This document shows positions 8,662 to 16,695 of a stretch of DNA of 43,387 nt, in pieces; within the stretch, counting starts at the first letter, position 1, and every line of letters starts with the position of its first letter. The notes under the pieces are model-generated. The model searched no databases and had not been told where the DNA came from. It was given only the letters and a program-made list of their open reading frames with translations. This DNA comes from Sphaerochaetaceae bacterium (GTDB lineage: Bacteria; Spirochaetota; Spirochaetia; Sphaerochaetales; Sphaerochaetaceae): positions 1 through 43,387 of the forward strand of contig JAIKXP010000005.1 in assembly GCA_024684115.1 (NCBI GenBank). Direction: 5' to 3'. Position numbers and translations under genes: made by a program.

Positions 8662-10394
8662 GCACCTTCCTTTGCGTTGGTCTGAGAATCCCAGACTTCG
8701 TAGTAGATACCCTTTCTGGCTATCAGCTCTTCATGGGTTCCGGATTCGACAACCCTGCCTTCATCCATGACGATTATGGTGTCGGCTTCTTCAACGGAAG
8801 AAACCCTCTGGGCAATTATGAGCTTGGTAGTCCCCGGCAGGTAGTCGGCAAGAGTCTTTCTCAAAAGAGCATCTGTGCGTGTGTCTACAGCACTTGTTGA
8901 GTCATCGAGAATCAGAACCTTCGGCTTTGCAATCAGGGCTCTGGCAATGCACAGTCTCTGCTTCTGTCCGCCTGAAACGTTGGTTCCGCCTCTTTCAATC
9001 TTTGTCTCGTAGCCCTCAGGAAGCTGCTCTATGAACTCATGGGCCTGGGCAGCACGGCATGCAAGTTCAATCTCTTCATCAGTGGCATCTTCCTTACCCC
9101 ACCTTATGTTTTCCCTGATGGTGCCTGAGAAGAGGACATTCTTCTGAAGAACAATTGCAATCTGCTTTCTTAGTGAATCAAGGTCGTACTCCCTGACATC
9201 TGTTCCGCCAACCTTAACAGAGCCTTCGCTCACGTCGTAAAGTCTGGGGATGAGCTGGATTAGGGTACTCTTTGATGAGCCTGTGGAACCTATGATTCCA
9301 ACGGTCTGGCCGCTCTTGATATGAAGATCCACATTCTTAAGCGAATCATCTCCGCCCTGATTTCTGTATCTGAAACTGACTTTTTCAAAGTCGATGCTCC
9401 CGTCTCTGACGTCCTTTTTTCCGTTCTCAGGAGACTTGAGGCTGCTGTCAGTTTTAAGTACTTCAGTAATTCTTCTGGCTCCTTCAAGGGAGATGGAACA
9501 CATGACTACTATCATGGAGAGCATCATCATGGACATGAGGATCTGCATGCTGTAGGTCATGAAAGATGAAAGCTGGCCAGGGCTCATGTCGCTTCCGCCG
9601 GAGGAGATTATGATTCTGGCTCCGATAAAGCTGATGAGAAGTATGGCTCCGTATCCGCAGAACATCATGACAGGACCGTTGAGGGCAAGAATGCGCTCAG
9701 CAAAAGTGAAGTCCTTCTTAACGTTCTCACTGGTCTTTTTGAATTTTTCAATCTCAAAGTCCTCACGTACAAAGGACTTTACAACCCTGATTCCATTTAC
9801 GTTTTCCTGAATGGAAGCGTTCATGGCGTCGTATCTTTTGAAAATTCTCTTGAATACAGGGAAGACCGTGCGGCCAATGAGGAAGAGGGCTATTCCCAGA
9901 ACAGGTATTATTCCCATGAAAATGGTGGCAACCTGTGAGTTGATCCTGAAGCTCATGATGACTGAGAAGATAAGCATGAGAGGGCTTCTGACAGCAGTCC
10001 TGATAATCATCATGAATGCCATCTGGACGTTTGTTACGTCGGTAGTCATTCTGGTGATAAGACTTGAGGTTGAAAACTTATCAACGTCCTGAAATGAAAA
10101 GTCCTGTATGTGGTAGAAAACATCATGTCTTAAGTTTGCGGCAAAACCTGCACTGGCTGTAGCTGCGTTACGGCCTGACATGACGCCACAGAAGAGGGAG
10201 AACAGAGCCATGGCAAGCAGAATTCCTCCCAATTTCAGGAGTTCAGACATATTTTCCGTATACATGTGGTCAATGAGGGAAGCCATAATCATAGGAATTA
10301 TGCATTCCATAGCTACTTCACCAATCATGAACAACGGTGTCAGGAGTGCGTTCTTCTTGTACTGCCTGACACTATTAAATAATAGTTTTAGCAT
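8658..10394 (-). CDS. ABC exporter half-transporter, degenerate-site subunit
   Basis: A 578-residue half-transporter with six helices (about 15-310) followed by an ATPase. Walker A reads GSTGSSKST (369-377) with Ser in place of the usual last Gly. The signature VSGGQ (473-477) is canonical. Walker B ends in Asp498 instead of Glu (LILDDST), and the H-loop His is Gln529 (IIAQR). The partner at 6718 has the opposite pattern, so the dimer should have one active and one degenerate ATP site, a known property of heterodimeric exporters. No Shine-Dalgarno site is visible; TAAATT ends 7 nt before the ATG. It is transcribed divergently from the AAGDPIM lipoprotein gene across 170 bp. Confidence 0.92.
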   Translation of the reverse strand: MLKLLFNSVRQYKKNALLTPLFMIGEVAMECIIPMIMASLIDHMYTENMSELLKLGGILLAMALFSLFCGVMSGRNAATASAGFAANLRHDVFYHIQDFSFQDVDKFSTSSLITRMTTDVTNVQMAFMMIIRTAVRSPLMLIFSVIMSFRINSQVATIFMGIIPVLGIALFLIGRTVFPVFKRIFKRYDAMNASIQENVNGIRVVKSFVREDFEIEKFKKTSENVKKDFTFAERILALNGPVMMFCGYGAILLISFIGARIIISSGGSDMSPGQLSSFMTYSMQILMSMMMLSMIVVMCSISLEGARRITEVLKTDSSLKSPENGKKDVRDGSIDFEKVSFRYRNQGGDDSLKNVDLHIKSGQTVGIIGSTGSSKSTLIQLIPRLYDVSEGSVKVGGTDVREYDLDSLRKQIAIVLQKNVLFSGTIRENIRWGKEDATDEEIELACRAAQAHEFIEQLPEGYETKIERGGTNVSGGQKQRLCIARALIAKPKVLILDDSTSAVDTRTDALLRKTLADYLPGTTKLIIAQRVSSVEEADTIIVMDEGRVVESGTHEELIARKGIYYEVWDSQTNAKEGA

Positions 10395-10530
10395 GTAGAG
10401 AAATTTATTAAAAAAAACCCGATTGGTCTACAGAACAGGAGTTAATACATACAATTATAGTCATAATGACGCTTTATTTCTTTGACCTGTAACTTGATGA
10501 CTGCTAAAGTGTTTATACAGGTAGACATCT

Positions 10531-10536
10531 TATATT
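10531..10536 (+). promoter_or_regulatory. Candidate -10 element of the AAGDPIM lipoprotein gene
   Basis: TATATT lies 7 nt before an in-frame ATG (10544) and 28 nt before the Shine-Dalgarno-led ATG (10565). A 7-bp dyad, ACCTGTA (10485-10491) with TACAGGT (10516-10522), lies just upstream and could bind a regulator. The rest of 10395-10530 shows nothing recognisable. Confidence 0.4.
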
Positions 10537-10564
10537 CCTGAATATGTCGGAAGGAGGCTTGAAA

Positions 10565-10909
10565 ATGAGTAAAAACAAGTTATTGATCTTCATCTGTGTG
10601 GTGCTTCTGGCTTTACTCTGCTCATGCGCCGCAGCTCAGCAGCAGATTGCTGCCGTCAATCAGGCTAAGGTAGCTTCTGTGAATATTGCACCGATCAAGT
10701 TTGCCGGAGATCCGATCATGAGAAATGCAGCCGGAGACCCGATCATGCTTCAGGGTAAGTTCACAGCGGCAGGAGACCCGATCATGCTCACAACCCTCAA
10801 AACAGCAGCAGGGGACCCGATCATGATGGACATAAAGGGTAACTATTATATCCTCAACGCAGCCGGAGATCCTATCATGGTAACCGCTGCAGGCGACCCG
10901 ATCATGTAA
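10565..10909 (+). CDS. Small lipoprotein with six AAGDPIM repeats
   Basis: A 114-residue protein of no family I recognise. The N-terminus is a lipoprotein signal: MSKNK, a hydrophobic run LLIFICVVLLALL, then a lipobox-like LCSC, so Cys21 would be lipidated. A short Ala/Gln-rich linker follows. From about residue 46 to the last residue the chain is six copies of (F/A)AGDPIM, separated by spacers of 2, 6, 6, 11 and 2 residues. The last copy is the C-terminus. Codons for Ala, Gly, Asp and Pro vary between copies, so the repeats are kept at the protein level. AAGGAGG lies 7 nt before this ATG. An in-frame ATG at 10544 would add seven residues and could be used from a leaderless mRNA. The stop overlaps the convergent HAD gene by 8 bp. 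Surface ligand, metal site or repeated-core peptide are all possible; function is unknown. Confidence 0.8.
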   Translation: MSKNKLLIFICVVLLALLCSCAAAQQQIAAVNQAKVASVNIAPIKFAGDPIMRNAAGDPIMLQGKFTAAGDPIMLTTLKTAAGDPIMMDIKGNYYILNAAGDPIMVTAAGDPIM

Positions 10910-11711
10910 TAAACTTTTCTATTATTTCTGATACGCCTGCCTGGTTGTTGTCTTTCTCAGTAATGTAGTCTGCAGCCTGTTTTGCCCCGCTTGTGGCATT
11001 TAACATGGCGCAGCCCGTGCCGGCGGCTCTGATCATGTCTATATCGTTGTCATGGTCGCCGGCAGCTATCGTATCTTTTATATCTACTCCAAGAAGTTTT
11101 GCCATCTTCTCCAGGGCGCTGCCTTTGTTCAGGCCCCTGTTTACTATCTCCATAAATTCATCTCTTGAGAAATAACAGGACAGTTCATCACCCGCCCAGG
11201 AGAGAATCCAATCCCTGAGCTTTAAAAGAGGCTCCTGGCTGTGCATGTCAGCTATGAGCATTTTTACGGGAGGTTCCTGAAGGTTGTCTATGCTGTCCAG
11301 GATTCTGAATGGAATGCGCATTCTGGTACAGGCCATACGGACAATATCATTGTCACAGCGTTTTTCTACGAGAACCTCGTTGTCATTGTAGGTCTGTATG
11401 TGTATGCCGCGTCTTTCGGCCTCATGAAAGACCTTTCTCACTGTTTCAAGCTTTAGGGGAGAGCGGTAGATTACCTTGCTGTTGAATGTGTCGTACAGGA
11501 CACCTCCATTGTAGGAGATTATGTAGCTGCCCCTGCCGGTCAGGCCAAGATCTTCAGCCATCATGACTGCACTGTGAAGCGGACGGCCGGTTGCCAGGAT
11601 TACGAAGTGGCCTTTTTCAAGCATTTTTCTGATAGAAGCCGTGTTCTGCTCCGGGATGGTTCTGTCATCTGCAAGTAGCGTGCCGTCAATATCAAGAAAT
11701 AATGCCTTCAT
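10902..11711 (-). CDS. Cof-type HAD phosphatase
   Basis: A 269-residue member of the HAD-IIB (Cof) group. Motif I is MKALFLDIDGTLLADD at the start, followed by ILATGRP (motif II), then a beta-alpha cap, and IAAGDHDNDIDMI (motif IV) near the C-terminus. These enzymes dephosphorylate sugar phosphates or flavin and pyridoxal phosphates. The substrate is not evident. The open frame extends to a TTG at 11738, but the ATG at 11711 is preferred because it begins directly before motif I and follows AGAGG at 5 nt. That ribosome site lies inside a hairpin (11716-11733). The stop overlaps the lipoprotein gene. It follows the ascorbate minus-strand operon but is separated from its HPr gene by 81 bp. Confidence 0.88.
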   Translation of the reverse strand: MKALFLDIDGTLLADDRTIPEQNTASIRKMLEKGHFVILATGRPLHSAVMMAEDLGLTGRGSYIISYNGGVLYDTFNSKVIYRSPLKLETVRKVFHEAERRGIHIQTYNDNEVLVEKRCDNDIVRMACTRMRIPFRILDSIDNLQEPPVKMLIADMHSQEPLLKLRDWILSWAGDELSCYFSRDEFMEIVNRGLNKGSALEKMAKLLGVDIKDTIAAGDHDNDIDMIRAAGTGCAMLNATSGAKQAADYITEKDNNQAGVSEIIEKFIT

Positions 11712-11715
11712 TCCT

Positions 11716-11733
11716 GCCTCTATAAAGAGAGGC
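11716..11733 (-). promoter_or_regulatory. Hairpin enclosing the ribosome-binding site of the Cof-type phosphatase
   Basis: Six base pairs (GCCTCT at 11716-11721 with AGAGGC at 11728-11733) around a six-base loop. In the minus-strand mRNA the arm nearer the ATG contains the AGAGG ribosome site, so folding would hide it. The structure is visible; regulation is inferred. Confidence 0.4.
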
Positions 11734-11792
11734 TGCAACTTTTACAGGAAAACCTGTTATGTCACAGCCCCTTAGTCAAAAAAATAATATAA

Positions 11793-12053
11793 TCAGAGGT
11801 TTGCTTCAAGCCATGAAGAAAGCTTCTGAGCAACGGCATCCTCATTTTCACCATCTACGGTAAAAGTGACTGTATCGCCGGATTTTACGCCAAGGCCCAT
11901 CACTGAAAGAAGGCGTGTAGCATCAACTGCCTTTTCTCCCTTTGCAAGAGTAACCTTTACTCCTTCAAGAGCCTTTATTTCCTTAACGAGATTTCCCGCC
12001 GGACGTGCATGGATTCCGACAGGATCCTTTACTGTGAACTCAAATGATTTCAT
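11793..12053 (-). CDS. HPr-family phosphocarrier protein, in the ascorbate operon
   Basis: An 86-residue HPr. The phosphorylatable His15 lies in GIHARPAG. It takes phosphate from enzyme I and passes it to EIIA proteins. It is the last gene of the minus-strand ascorbate operon, 14 bp after ulaF, so it probably feeds UlaC, which is encoded divergently. At the position of the regulatory Ser46 of Firmicute HPr there is an Arg (DATRLLSVMGLG), so HPr-kinase control at that site is not expected. A second HPr is encoded at 24251 beside enzyme I. The two differ along their whole length and are not a recent copy of each other. AGGAGAAAG lies before the ATG. Confidence 0.9.
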   Translation of the reverse strand: MKSFEFTVKDPVGIHARPAGNLVKEIKALEGVKVTLAKGEKAVDATRLLSVMGLGVKSGDTVTFTVDGENEDAVAQKLSSWLEANL

Positions 12054-12067
12054 ATCTTTCTCCTGTT

Positions 12068-12763
12068 TCAGTTCTGTCCGTAGTAGGCATTTGCGCCATG
12101 CTTACGGTAGTAGTGTTTATCCTGAAGCTCCTGAGGAGCATCTTCAACCTTAGGGTTAATCAATTCTGTTCTGTAAGCCATCTTTGCAACTTCTTCAAGA
12201 ACAACTGCGCAGTGAACTGCATCTATGGCGTTCTTTCCCCAGCAGAAAGGTCCGTGATTTTTGCAAAGTGCTGCGCTGACTGCCTCATAATCAATGTTCA
12301 GTCTTGCAAACTCATTTACAATCAGGTGTCCTGTATTTTCTTCATAGGCATCTGCAATCTCTTCCTTATTCAGGCATCTGAGGCAGGGAACTGGACCGTA
12401 GAAATAATCTGCATGGGTCGTCCCGTAGCAGGGAATGCTTCTTCCGCTCTGAGCCCAGCTTGTTGCGTATGAAGAGTGGGTGTGTACAACTCCGCCAATA
12501 TTCGGGAAGGCCTTGTAAAGCTCCACATGTGTAGGTGTGTCTGAAGAAGGCTTGTAATGACCCTCTACAACCTTTCCGTTAAGGTCTACTACAACCATGT
12601 CCCCGGCCTTCATCACTTCGTAATCAACTCCACTGGGTTTGATTACAAACAGTCCGCTCTCTCTGTCGATTGCTGATACATTTCCCCATGTGAATGTTAC
12701 CAGACCATAGTGCGGTAAAAGCATATTTGCTTCGTATACTTCTTTTTTTAGCTGTTCAAGCAT
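12068..12763 (-). CDS. ulaF: L-ribulose-5-phosphate 4-epimerase
   Basis: A 231-residue class II aldolase-type epimerase converting L-ribulose 5-phosphate to D-xylulose 5-phosphate, the last step of L-ascorbate breakdown. The zinc ligands His94, His96 and His170 (VVHTHSS and CKNHG), Asp75 (SSDTPTH) and Asp119 (THADY) all match the AraD/UlaF active site within one residue. The phosphate-binding region TWGNVSAID is present. The length equals the family norm. The start is 3 bp after ulaE, and context (ulaE, ulaG and divergent ulaCAB) favours UlaF over the arabinose enzyme AraD. It may serve both pathways. Confidence 0.93.
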   Translation of the reverse strand: MLEQLKKEVYEANMLLPHYGLVTFTWGNVSAIDRESGLFVIKPSGVDYEVMKAGDMVVVDLNGKVVEGHYKPSSDTPTHVELYKAFPNIGGVVHTHSSYATSWAQSGRSIPCYGTTHADYFYGPVPCLRCLNKEEIADAYEENTGHLIVNEFARLNIDYEAVSAALCKNHGPFCWGKNAIDAVHCAVVLEEVAKMAYRTELINPKVEDAPQELQDKHYYRKHGANAYYGQN

Positions 12764-12766
12764 GTG

Positions 12767-13633
12767 TCAGTCCTCCAGTTCTTTTGCCGCTGCTTCAATC
12801 TTTGCTCTCAGGAAGGCAGAGGCATCTGTAATGGTTTTTATGTAATCCTGTCCCTTCTGGTACCAGAACTCGCCGGTAAAGATTCTTACCCCCATGGAGA
12901 GAACTTCTTTAATACACCTTTCATACTCTGTATGGCCGCCTGGGTCTCCGAAGTTCATATCCCTGTATAGGCCCGGCTTTGTTTCCTTGAGGTGTGTGGC
13001 AAAAATATGGCCATGACCGGTTTTTATGTCGTTTACTACATCATGGCCGTACAGGACTGCCGCATTCTTGAGATTGCCTATATCGGGATAGACTCCGAGG
13101 TACGGAGAGCTGATCATGTTCACGTACTTCATGGATTTTTCAACTGTGTCCATAAACGGCGTTTCCATGGTCTCAAAGGCAAGAATTACTCCGCTTTCTG
13201 CTGCCATCTGTGTGCTCAGTGCAAGGTTTTCTGCAAAGTACTTCTGAGTGTCCTCATCTCCGTTTTCGTAGTACACGTCGTATCCCGCAAGCTGGATTAT
13301 GGATACTCCGCTGTAATCGGCAAAGCGGATAGCCTTCTCCATTATCTGAAGAGATTTTTTGCGGGTCTCTGCATCATGTGAGCCCATTGGGTATTTTCTG
13401 TGGCCGGAAAGACACATGGTAAGAAGGGGAGTGCCCATAACCCTTGAGAGGTTTCCAAGTTCACGTATGCGGGAACTGTCCCAGTCAAGACGATCAAGGC
13501 GGGCATCTGATTCATCAATACTTATTTCAAGGCGGTCAAAATCGCAGGAGCGGGCAATTGCAAACATTTCTGCAAAGTCCTTTCCTGCAGGTATGGCCTT
13601 TTCATACAGTCCGAGAGAGTATTCCATAATCAT
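12767..13633 (-). CDS. ulaE: L-xylulose-5-phosphate 3-epimerase
   Basis: A 288-residue TIM-barrel epimerase converting L-xylulose 5-phosphate to L-ribulose 5-phosphate. Very close to UlaE/SgbU: LGLYEKAIPAG at the start, then SIDESDARLDRLDW, CLSGHRKYPMGS, IQLAGYDVYY, YPDIGNL and THLKETKPG. The metal ligands Glu and Asp/His in these motifs are present. Two ATGs occur at the start (13633 and 13627), with GAGGA just upstream. The second has the better spacing. The gene lies 5 bp after the beta-propeller gene and 3 bp before ulaF, clearly one transcript. Confidence 0.93.
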   Translation of the reverse strand: MIMEYSLGLYEKAIPAGKDFAEMFAIARSCDFDRLEISIDESDARLDRLDWDSSRIRELGNLSRVMGTPLLTMCLSGHRKYPMGSHDAETRKKSLQIMEKAIRFADYSGVSIIQLAGYDVYYENGDEDTQKYFAENLALSTQMAAESGVILAFETMETPFMDTVEKSMKYVNMISSPYLGVYPDIGNLKNAAVLYGHDVVNDIKTGHGHIFATHLKETKPGLYRDMNFGDPGGHTEYERCIKEVLSMGVRIFTGEFWYQKGQDYIKTITDASAFLRAKIEAAAKELED

Positions 13634-13638
13634 GGTCC

Positions 13639-14691
13639 TCAGACGTGAAGCTCGTAGAGGGCAACCTCGTCAGTCTCGCGGTTTGCTGCAAAGAGCATGT
13701 GCTTATCTCCGTCTCTGTAGTACATGACGTTCGTAGGACCGGCACCCTTATCAAGTACTTCAATTACGTAGTCTTTTCCATTGTGATAAAGGACAAAGAG
13801 CTCATTGTCTTCTCTTCTGTTTCCGAGGAATGCGTACTGCTTTCCATTAAGTTCTGCTCCCCATATTGCATGGAGGAACGGCATCTTCTTCTCGGCATGG
13901 TAGATGCATCTGAAAGCTCCGTTTTCTTTTTTGTAGACTGTAAGATTCTCTCCGTGGAACGGTGAGAGTACCAGAAGTTCCTTCTCTCCGTCTCCGTCAT
14001 AGTCCTGGTAGAGCATATCGCTTGCGCAGTCTTCAATAAGAGTCTCGTACGTCCATTCGCCACCCTTCTGTGCAGGAGGAGTTACCTTGTAAACGCCGTT
14101 GTCTGTTCCAACGAGGGCGTAGTTGTATCCGTCTTCAGTGCACTTGCAGAATCCGTGGTTCTTGTACAGTCCGCTTACAAGCGGGGTGAGAACAAGCTGG
14201 TTCTCCTCTGAGTAATCACGGATGTTCTTCGGAAGTTCTGCGACCCAGATTCTTCCGGGACATGTCCAGTCATCCTTGAAGGCGTGTGCGCTCTTGAGAG
14301 TACATGCTATCAGGTAGTGTTCGCCGTTTCTCTCAAGAATTCCGAATCTATGTACGAACGGAAGGTCACAGAGCTTGTGGCAGCTCCATTTTCCGTCTGC
14401 TTCTCTTGTGTAGTAAGAGATGGTTGCTGCAGCACTGTTGTTTGGAGAGTAGAACTCTCTGGTGGCAAGAAGAACAGGGTCATTATCTGCAGTAAACGGG
14501 TACTGGCAGACTGTCATGACTCCACCCGGGCCTTCCCAGAGTGTGTCTGTCCTTTCACCCTTGAGGTTGTAGATGTAGCATGGATCTGACTTTTCAGCGG
14601 CAACAACAAGGTGTCTTTCTCCGTCGTAGTCAAACTCTGTGAGTGCATAGCACTTATTAAGATGATCAATTACTTTTTTATCAGCTTTCAT
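13639..14691 (-). CDS. Cytosolic beta-propeller-like (VCBS/FG-GAP-type) protein in the ascorbate operon
   Basis: A 350-residue protein with no signal peptide or membrane helix. It consists of repeated beta-strand units, several with the pattern Y-D-x-D-G: TEFDYDGERHLVVAAE near the start, QDYDGDGEKELLVLSP near residue 220 and YYRDGDKHMLFAANRETDEVAL at the end. The DYDGDGE segment is a typical FG-GAP/VCBS calcium-type loop, so a seven-bladed propeller is likely. I do not recognise it as any Ula protein. It lies between ulaG and ulaE, where ulaD might be expected, with 5 bp to ulaE. A catalytic role in the pathway, a sugar-acid lactonase-like role or a binding role are all possible. AAGGAAAA precedes the ATG. 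Confidence 0.75.
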   Translation of the reverse strand: MKADKKVIDHLNKCYALTEFDYDGERHLVVAAEKSDPCYIYNLKGERTDTLWEGPGGVMTVCQYPFTADNDPVLLATREFYSPNNSAAATISYYTREADGKWSCHKLCDLPFVHRFGILERNGEHYLIACTLKSAHAFKDDWTCPGRIWVAELPKNIRDYSEENQLVLTPLVSGLYKNHGFCKCTEDGYNYALVGTDNGVYKVTPPAQKGGEWTYETLIEDCASDMLYQDYDGDGEKELLVLSPFHGENLTVYKKENGAFRCIYHAEKKMPFLHAIWGAELNGKQYAFLGNRREDNELFVLYHNGKDYVIEVLDKGAGPTNVMYYRDGDKHMLFAANRETDEVALYELHV

Positions 14692-14720
14692 TAGTTTTCC
14701 TTATGCTTCTAAAGGTCACA

Positions 14721-14745
14721 ATAGCCGGCTTTGAAGGCCGGCTAT
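14721..14745 (-). promoter_or_regulatory. Intercistronic stem-loop in the ascorbate operon
   Basis: A perfect 9-bp stem, ATAGCCGGC (14721-14729) with GCCGGCTAT (14737-14745), and a 7-nt loop lie between ulaG and the propeller gene. No T tract follows on the minus strand. It may protect the ulaG 3' end or give differential expression, rather than terminate fully. Confidence 0.6.
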
Positions 14746-14766
14746 CGGGGGTTTTCGAAAATGAAA

Positions 14767-15870
14767 TCAGAGCACGCTGCGGAACGGAACGTTCGGTTCG
14801 TTTTCAAAGCAGTCGTGGAATCCTCTGTCGTGGTGGTAGGCCATGCGGTCCTTGTCATCCGGATATACGTAGTGTCCGCCAACTTCCCAGAAGAACGGAT
14901 GGAACTTGTAGTCCAGGCGGTCTTTTCTCATTTCCCAGAGAACCTTTATTTCGTTTACATCTGCCTGGAAGTTTGTCCATACGTCGTGGTGGATCGGGAT
15001 AACAACCTTACAGTTGAGGGCTTCAGCCATTCTGAGAACATCTGTAGCTTCCATCTTGTCCTGTATGCCGACAGGGTTCAGGCCGTAAGCAGCTGTTGCA
15101 ACATCAATATCGTAGTCCTTGCCATGCTTTGCAAAGTAGATGGAGTAGTGTGAGTCACCGCTGTGATAGATGTTTCCACCAGGAGTTTTGATGATATAGT
15201 TGACTGCCTTCTCGTCCATGTCTGTCGGGCACTTGCCTGCCAGATCCTCGCGGTCCGGACCTGTTGAATCTGTTGTGACAATACATGTCCTGTCGAATGA
15301 ATCAACTGCAACAATCTCAAGGTCCTTGATTTTGACTACATCACCGGGCTTAACGACAATACACTGCTCTTTTGGTACGCCCCAGCTTACCCAGTAGTCA
15401 ACGCACTTCTGTGCACCGATAAAAGGAACAGGAATTTCCTTTCCGTTTGCATCAGTTGTTGTCATCTTTGTATTTACAACATGTGCAGCAAGCTCAGCAC
15501 TCATGTGGTCCTGGTGATAGTGTGTAGCCAGAACAGCATCAAGATGGTTAATCTTAAACGGATCAATTACGAAAGGAACGTTGCGGAGGTTTGGCTGCAT
15601 GGCGCGTACGCCGGCCATATTTGCCATCTGGTGGCCAACCTTCATCTTGCCGTCTCCGTGTGTGCGCTTTCCGTTACCTGCCCAGAGGTCTACTGTAATG
15701 TTTGCTCCTCCAGGGGTTTTGAACCACATGCCTACACATCCAAGCCACCACATTGCTACAGTATTTGGCTTGACATCCCAGTTTTCAATTTCTTCAGTAA
15801 GCCATGTACCCCACTCGGGGAATGTGCTCATGACCCATTTTTCTCTTGTCATCTCGCTAATCTTGCTCAT
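14767..15870 (-). CDS. ulaG: L-ascorbate-6-phosphate lactonase
   Basis: A 367-residue metallo-beta-lactamase-fold hydrolase that opens the lactone of L-ascorbate 6-phosphate to 3-keto-L-gulonate 6-phosphate. The metal motif THYHQDH gives His117, His119, Asp121 and His122. Further ligands occur in HSGDSHYS and the C-terminal [11 protein letters not shown]. The N-terminus with [14 protein letters not shown] and [12 protein letters not shown] is characteristic of UlaG. It is the first gene of the minus-strand ascorbate operon, with AAGGAG 7 nt before the ATG. It is divergent from ulaC across 280 bp containing candidate DeoR-type operators. Confidence 0.95.
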   Translation of the reverse strand: MSKISEMTREKWVMSTFPEWGTWLTEEIENWDVKPNTVAMWWLGCVGMWFKTPGGANITVDLWAGNGKRTHGDGKMKVGHQMANMAGVRAMQPNLRNVPFVIDPFKINHLDAVLATHYHQDHMSAELAAHVVNTKMTTTDANGKEIPVPFIGAQKCVDYWVSWGVPKEQCIVVKPGDVVKIKDLEIVAVDSFDRTCIVTTDSTGPDREDLAGKCPTDMDEKAVNYIIKTPGGNIYHSGDSHYSIYFAKHGKDYDIDVATAAYGLNPVGIQDKMEATDVLRMAEALNCKVVIPIHHDVWTNFQADVNEIKVLWEMRKDRLDYKFHPFFWEVGGHYVYPDDKDRMAYHHDRGFHDCFENEPNVPFRSVL

Positions 15871-15883
15871 GTTAAACTCCTTA

Positions 15884-15926
15884 ATATCTTAAAAGATATC
15901 GAACAAAAACCGAACACTTTAGAACA
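15884..15926. promoter_or_regulatory. Candidate operator cluster upstream of ulaG
   Basis: GAACA occurs at 15901, 15912 and 15922, that is at one-turn spacing. The first two form GAACAAAAACCGAACA, which matches the reverse complement of 20182-20197 at 14 of 16 positions. Beside it is a palindrome ATATCTT-AA-AAGATAT (15884-15899) that abuts the ulaG ribosome site. Binding by the DeoR-type protein encoded at 19289 is inferred from the recurrence of the motif. Confidence 0.55.
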
Positions 15927-15967
15927 TTGGCCATCTTGGCCGATATTCTATTAGAAATCAATATAAA

Positions 15968-15996
15968 TCATAAGTTTATGAATACGCATAAGTCAA
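15968..15996 (-). promoter_or_regulatory. Candidate promoter of ulaG operon
   Basis: On the minus strand TTGACT (15996-15991) and TTATGA (15973-15968) are separated by 17 bp. The predicted start, near 15961, lies upstream of the GAACA cluster, so a bound repressor would block elongation. The -10 is imperfect. Confidence 0.4.
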
Positions 15997-16064
15997 CATA
16001 AAGTTTTTAAAAAATGTCCTAAACTTGTTTGTTTGTGTAAAAATAATATGAAATGAAAAAAATC

Positions 16065-16080
16065 AAACAAAAAACAAACA
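16065..16080. promoter_or_regulatory. Candidate operator upstream of ulaC
   Basis: AAACAAAAAACAAACA matches the ulaG-side site at 13 of 16 positions and the site at 20087-20102 at 14 of 16. It lies just before the -35 of the ulaC promoter. A weaker reverse-oriented relative, CTTGTTTGTTTGTG, is at 16024-16037. Confidence 0.45.
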
Positions 16081-16086
16081 TTATTG

Positions 16087-16115
16087 TTGCTTTGTAAATA
16101 AACCTGTTTTACTAT
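16087..16115 (+). promoter_or_regulatory. Candidate promoter of the ulaCAB operon
   Basis: TTGCTT (16087-16092) and TACTAT (16110-16115) are separated by exactly 17 bp, upstream of ulaC. The leader would be about 29 nt and contains a GGAGGAGAGG ribosome site. Confidence 0.5.
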
Positions 16116-16150
16116 GTTTACGTGAACTGCCGGAAAATGGAGGAGAGGCT

Positions 16151-16633
16151 ATGAAGGACATATTTAAAGAGATAGTAGAAAAAAAGCATTACCGTTTTAT
16201 CAGCGGAGAAAACGTAAGCTGGCAGGAAGCTGTACGTCTAAGCGCTGAGACGCTGGTAGCTGATGGATCTGTAAGTCCCGATTTTTACAAGCAGATTGTT
16301 TCCTGTATTGAGAAATACGGCCCTTATGTTGTCTTTGACTATAACGTGGCCATGCCTCATACAACAGAAAACGCCGATGGTGCCTACAAGAGCGCAATAG
16401 GCTTCATGGTTTCCGAAAAATTAATTGATTTCGGCTGCGACGAGGATGGAGAGAAGAAAGAAGCAAATCTCTTCTTTACTCTGTCTTCTGCCAGTTCTGA
16501 AGAGCATATGGAGAACATTATGGCTCTTTCTCAGTACTTCATGAATGAAGACCTTCTTAATGCTCTGAAGAAAGCAAAAAGCGGAGAAGACATTCTTGCA
16601 GCCGCTGCTGCTTATCCCTGTGAGGAAGAGTAA
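16151..16633 (+). CDS. ulaC: Ascorbate-type PTS EIIA component
   Basis: A 160-residue mannitol/fructose-type EIIA (PTS-2 EIIA domain). The phosphorylatable His lies in YNVAMPHTTEN, the usual position about 70 residues in. It accepts phosphate from HPr and passes it to UlaB. The C-terminal SASSEEHMENIMALSQYF matches the family helix. GGAGGAGAGG precedes the ATG. It heads the plus-strand operon ulaC-ulaA-ulaB. A small dyad, CGTATC/GATACG (16649-16671), lies in the 62-bp gap to ulaA and may affect relative expression. Confidence 0.9.
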   Translation: MKDIFKEIVEKKHYRFISGENVSWQEAVRLSAETLVADGSVSPDFYKQIVSCIEKYGPYVVFDYNVAMPHTTENADGAYKSAIGFMVSEKLIDFGCDEDGEKKEANLFFTLSSASSEEHMENIMALSQYFMNEDLLNALKKAKSGEDILAAAAAYPCEEE

Positions 16634-16695
16634 TTATTTGAAACTGCTCGTATCGACATATGGGAGATACGTAAAAAATACATAGGAGAAAAAGT

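Noticed and set aside
11709-11738. TTG at 11738 as start of the Cof-type phosphatase
   Set aside because: It adds nine residues before a conserved start motif and lies within the hairpin; the ATG at 11711 has a ribosome site.
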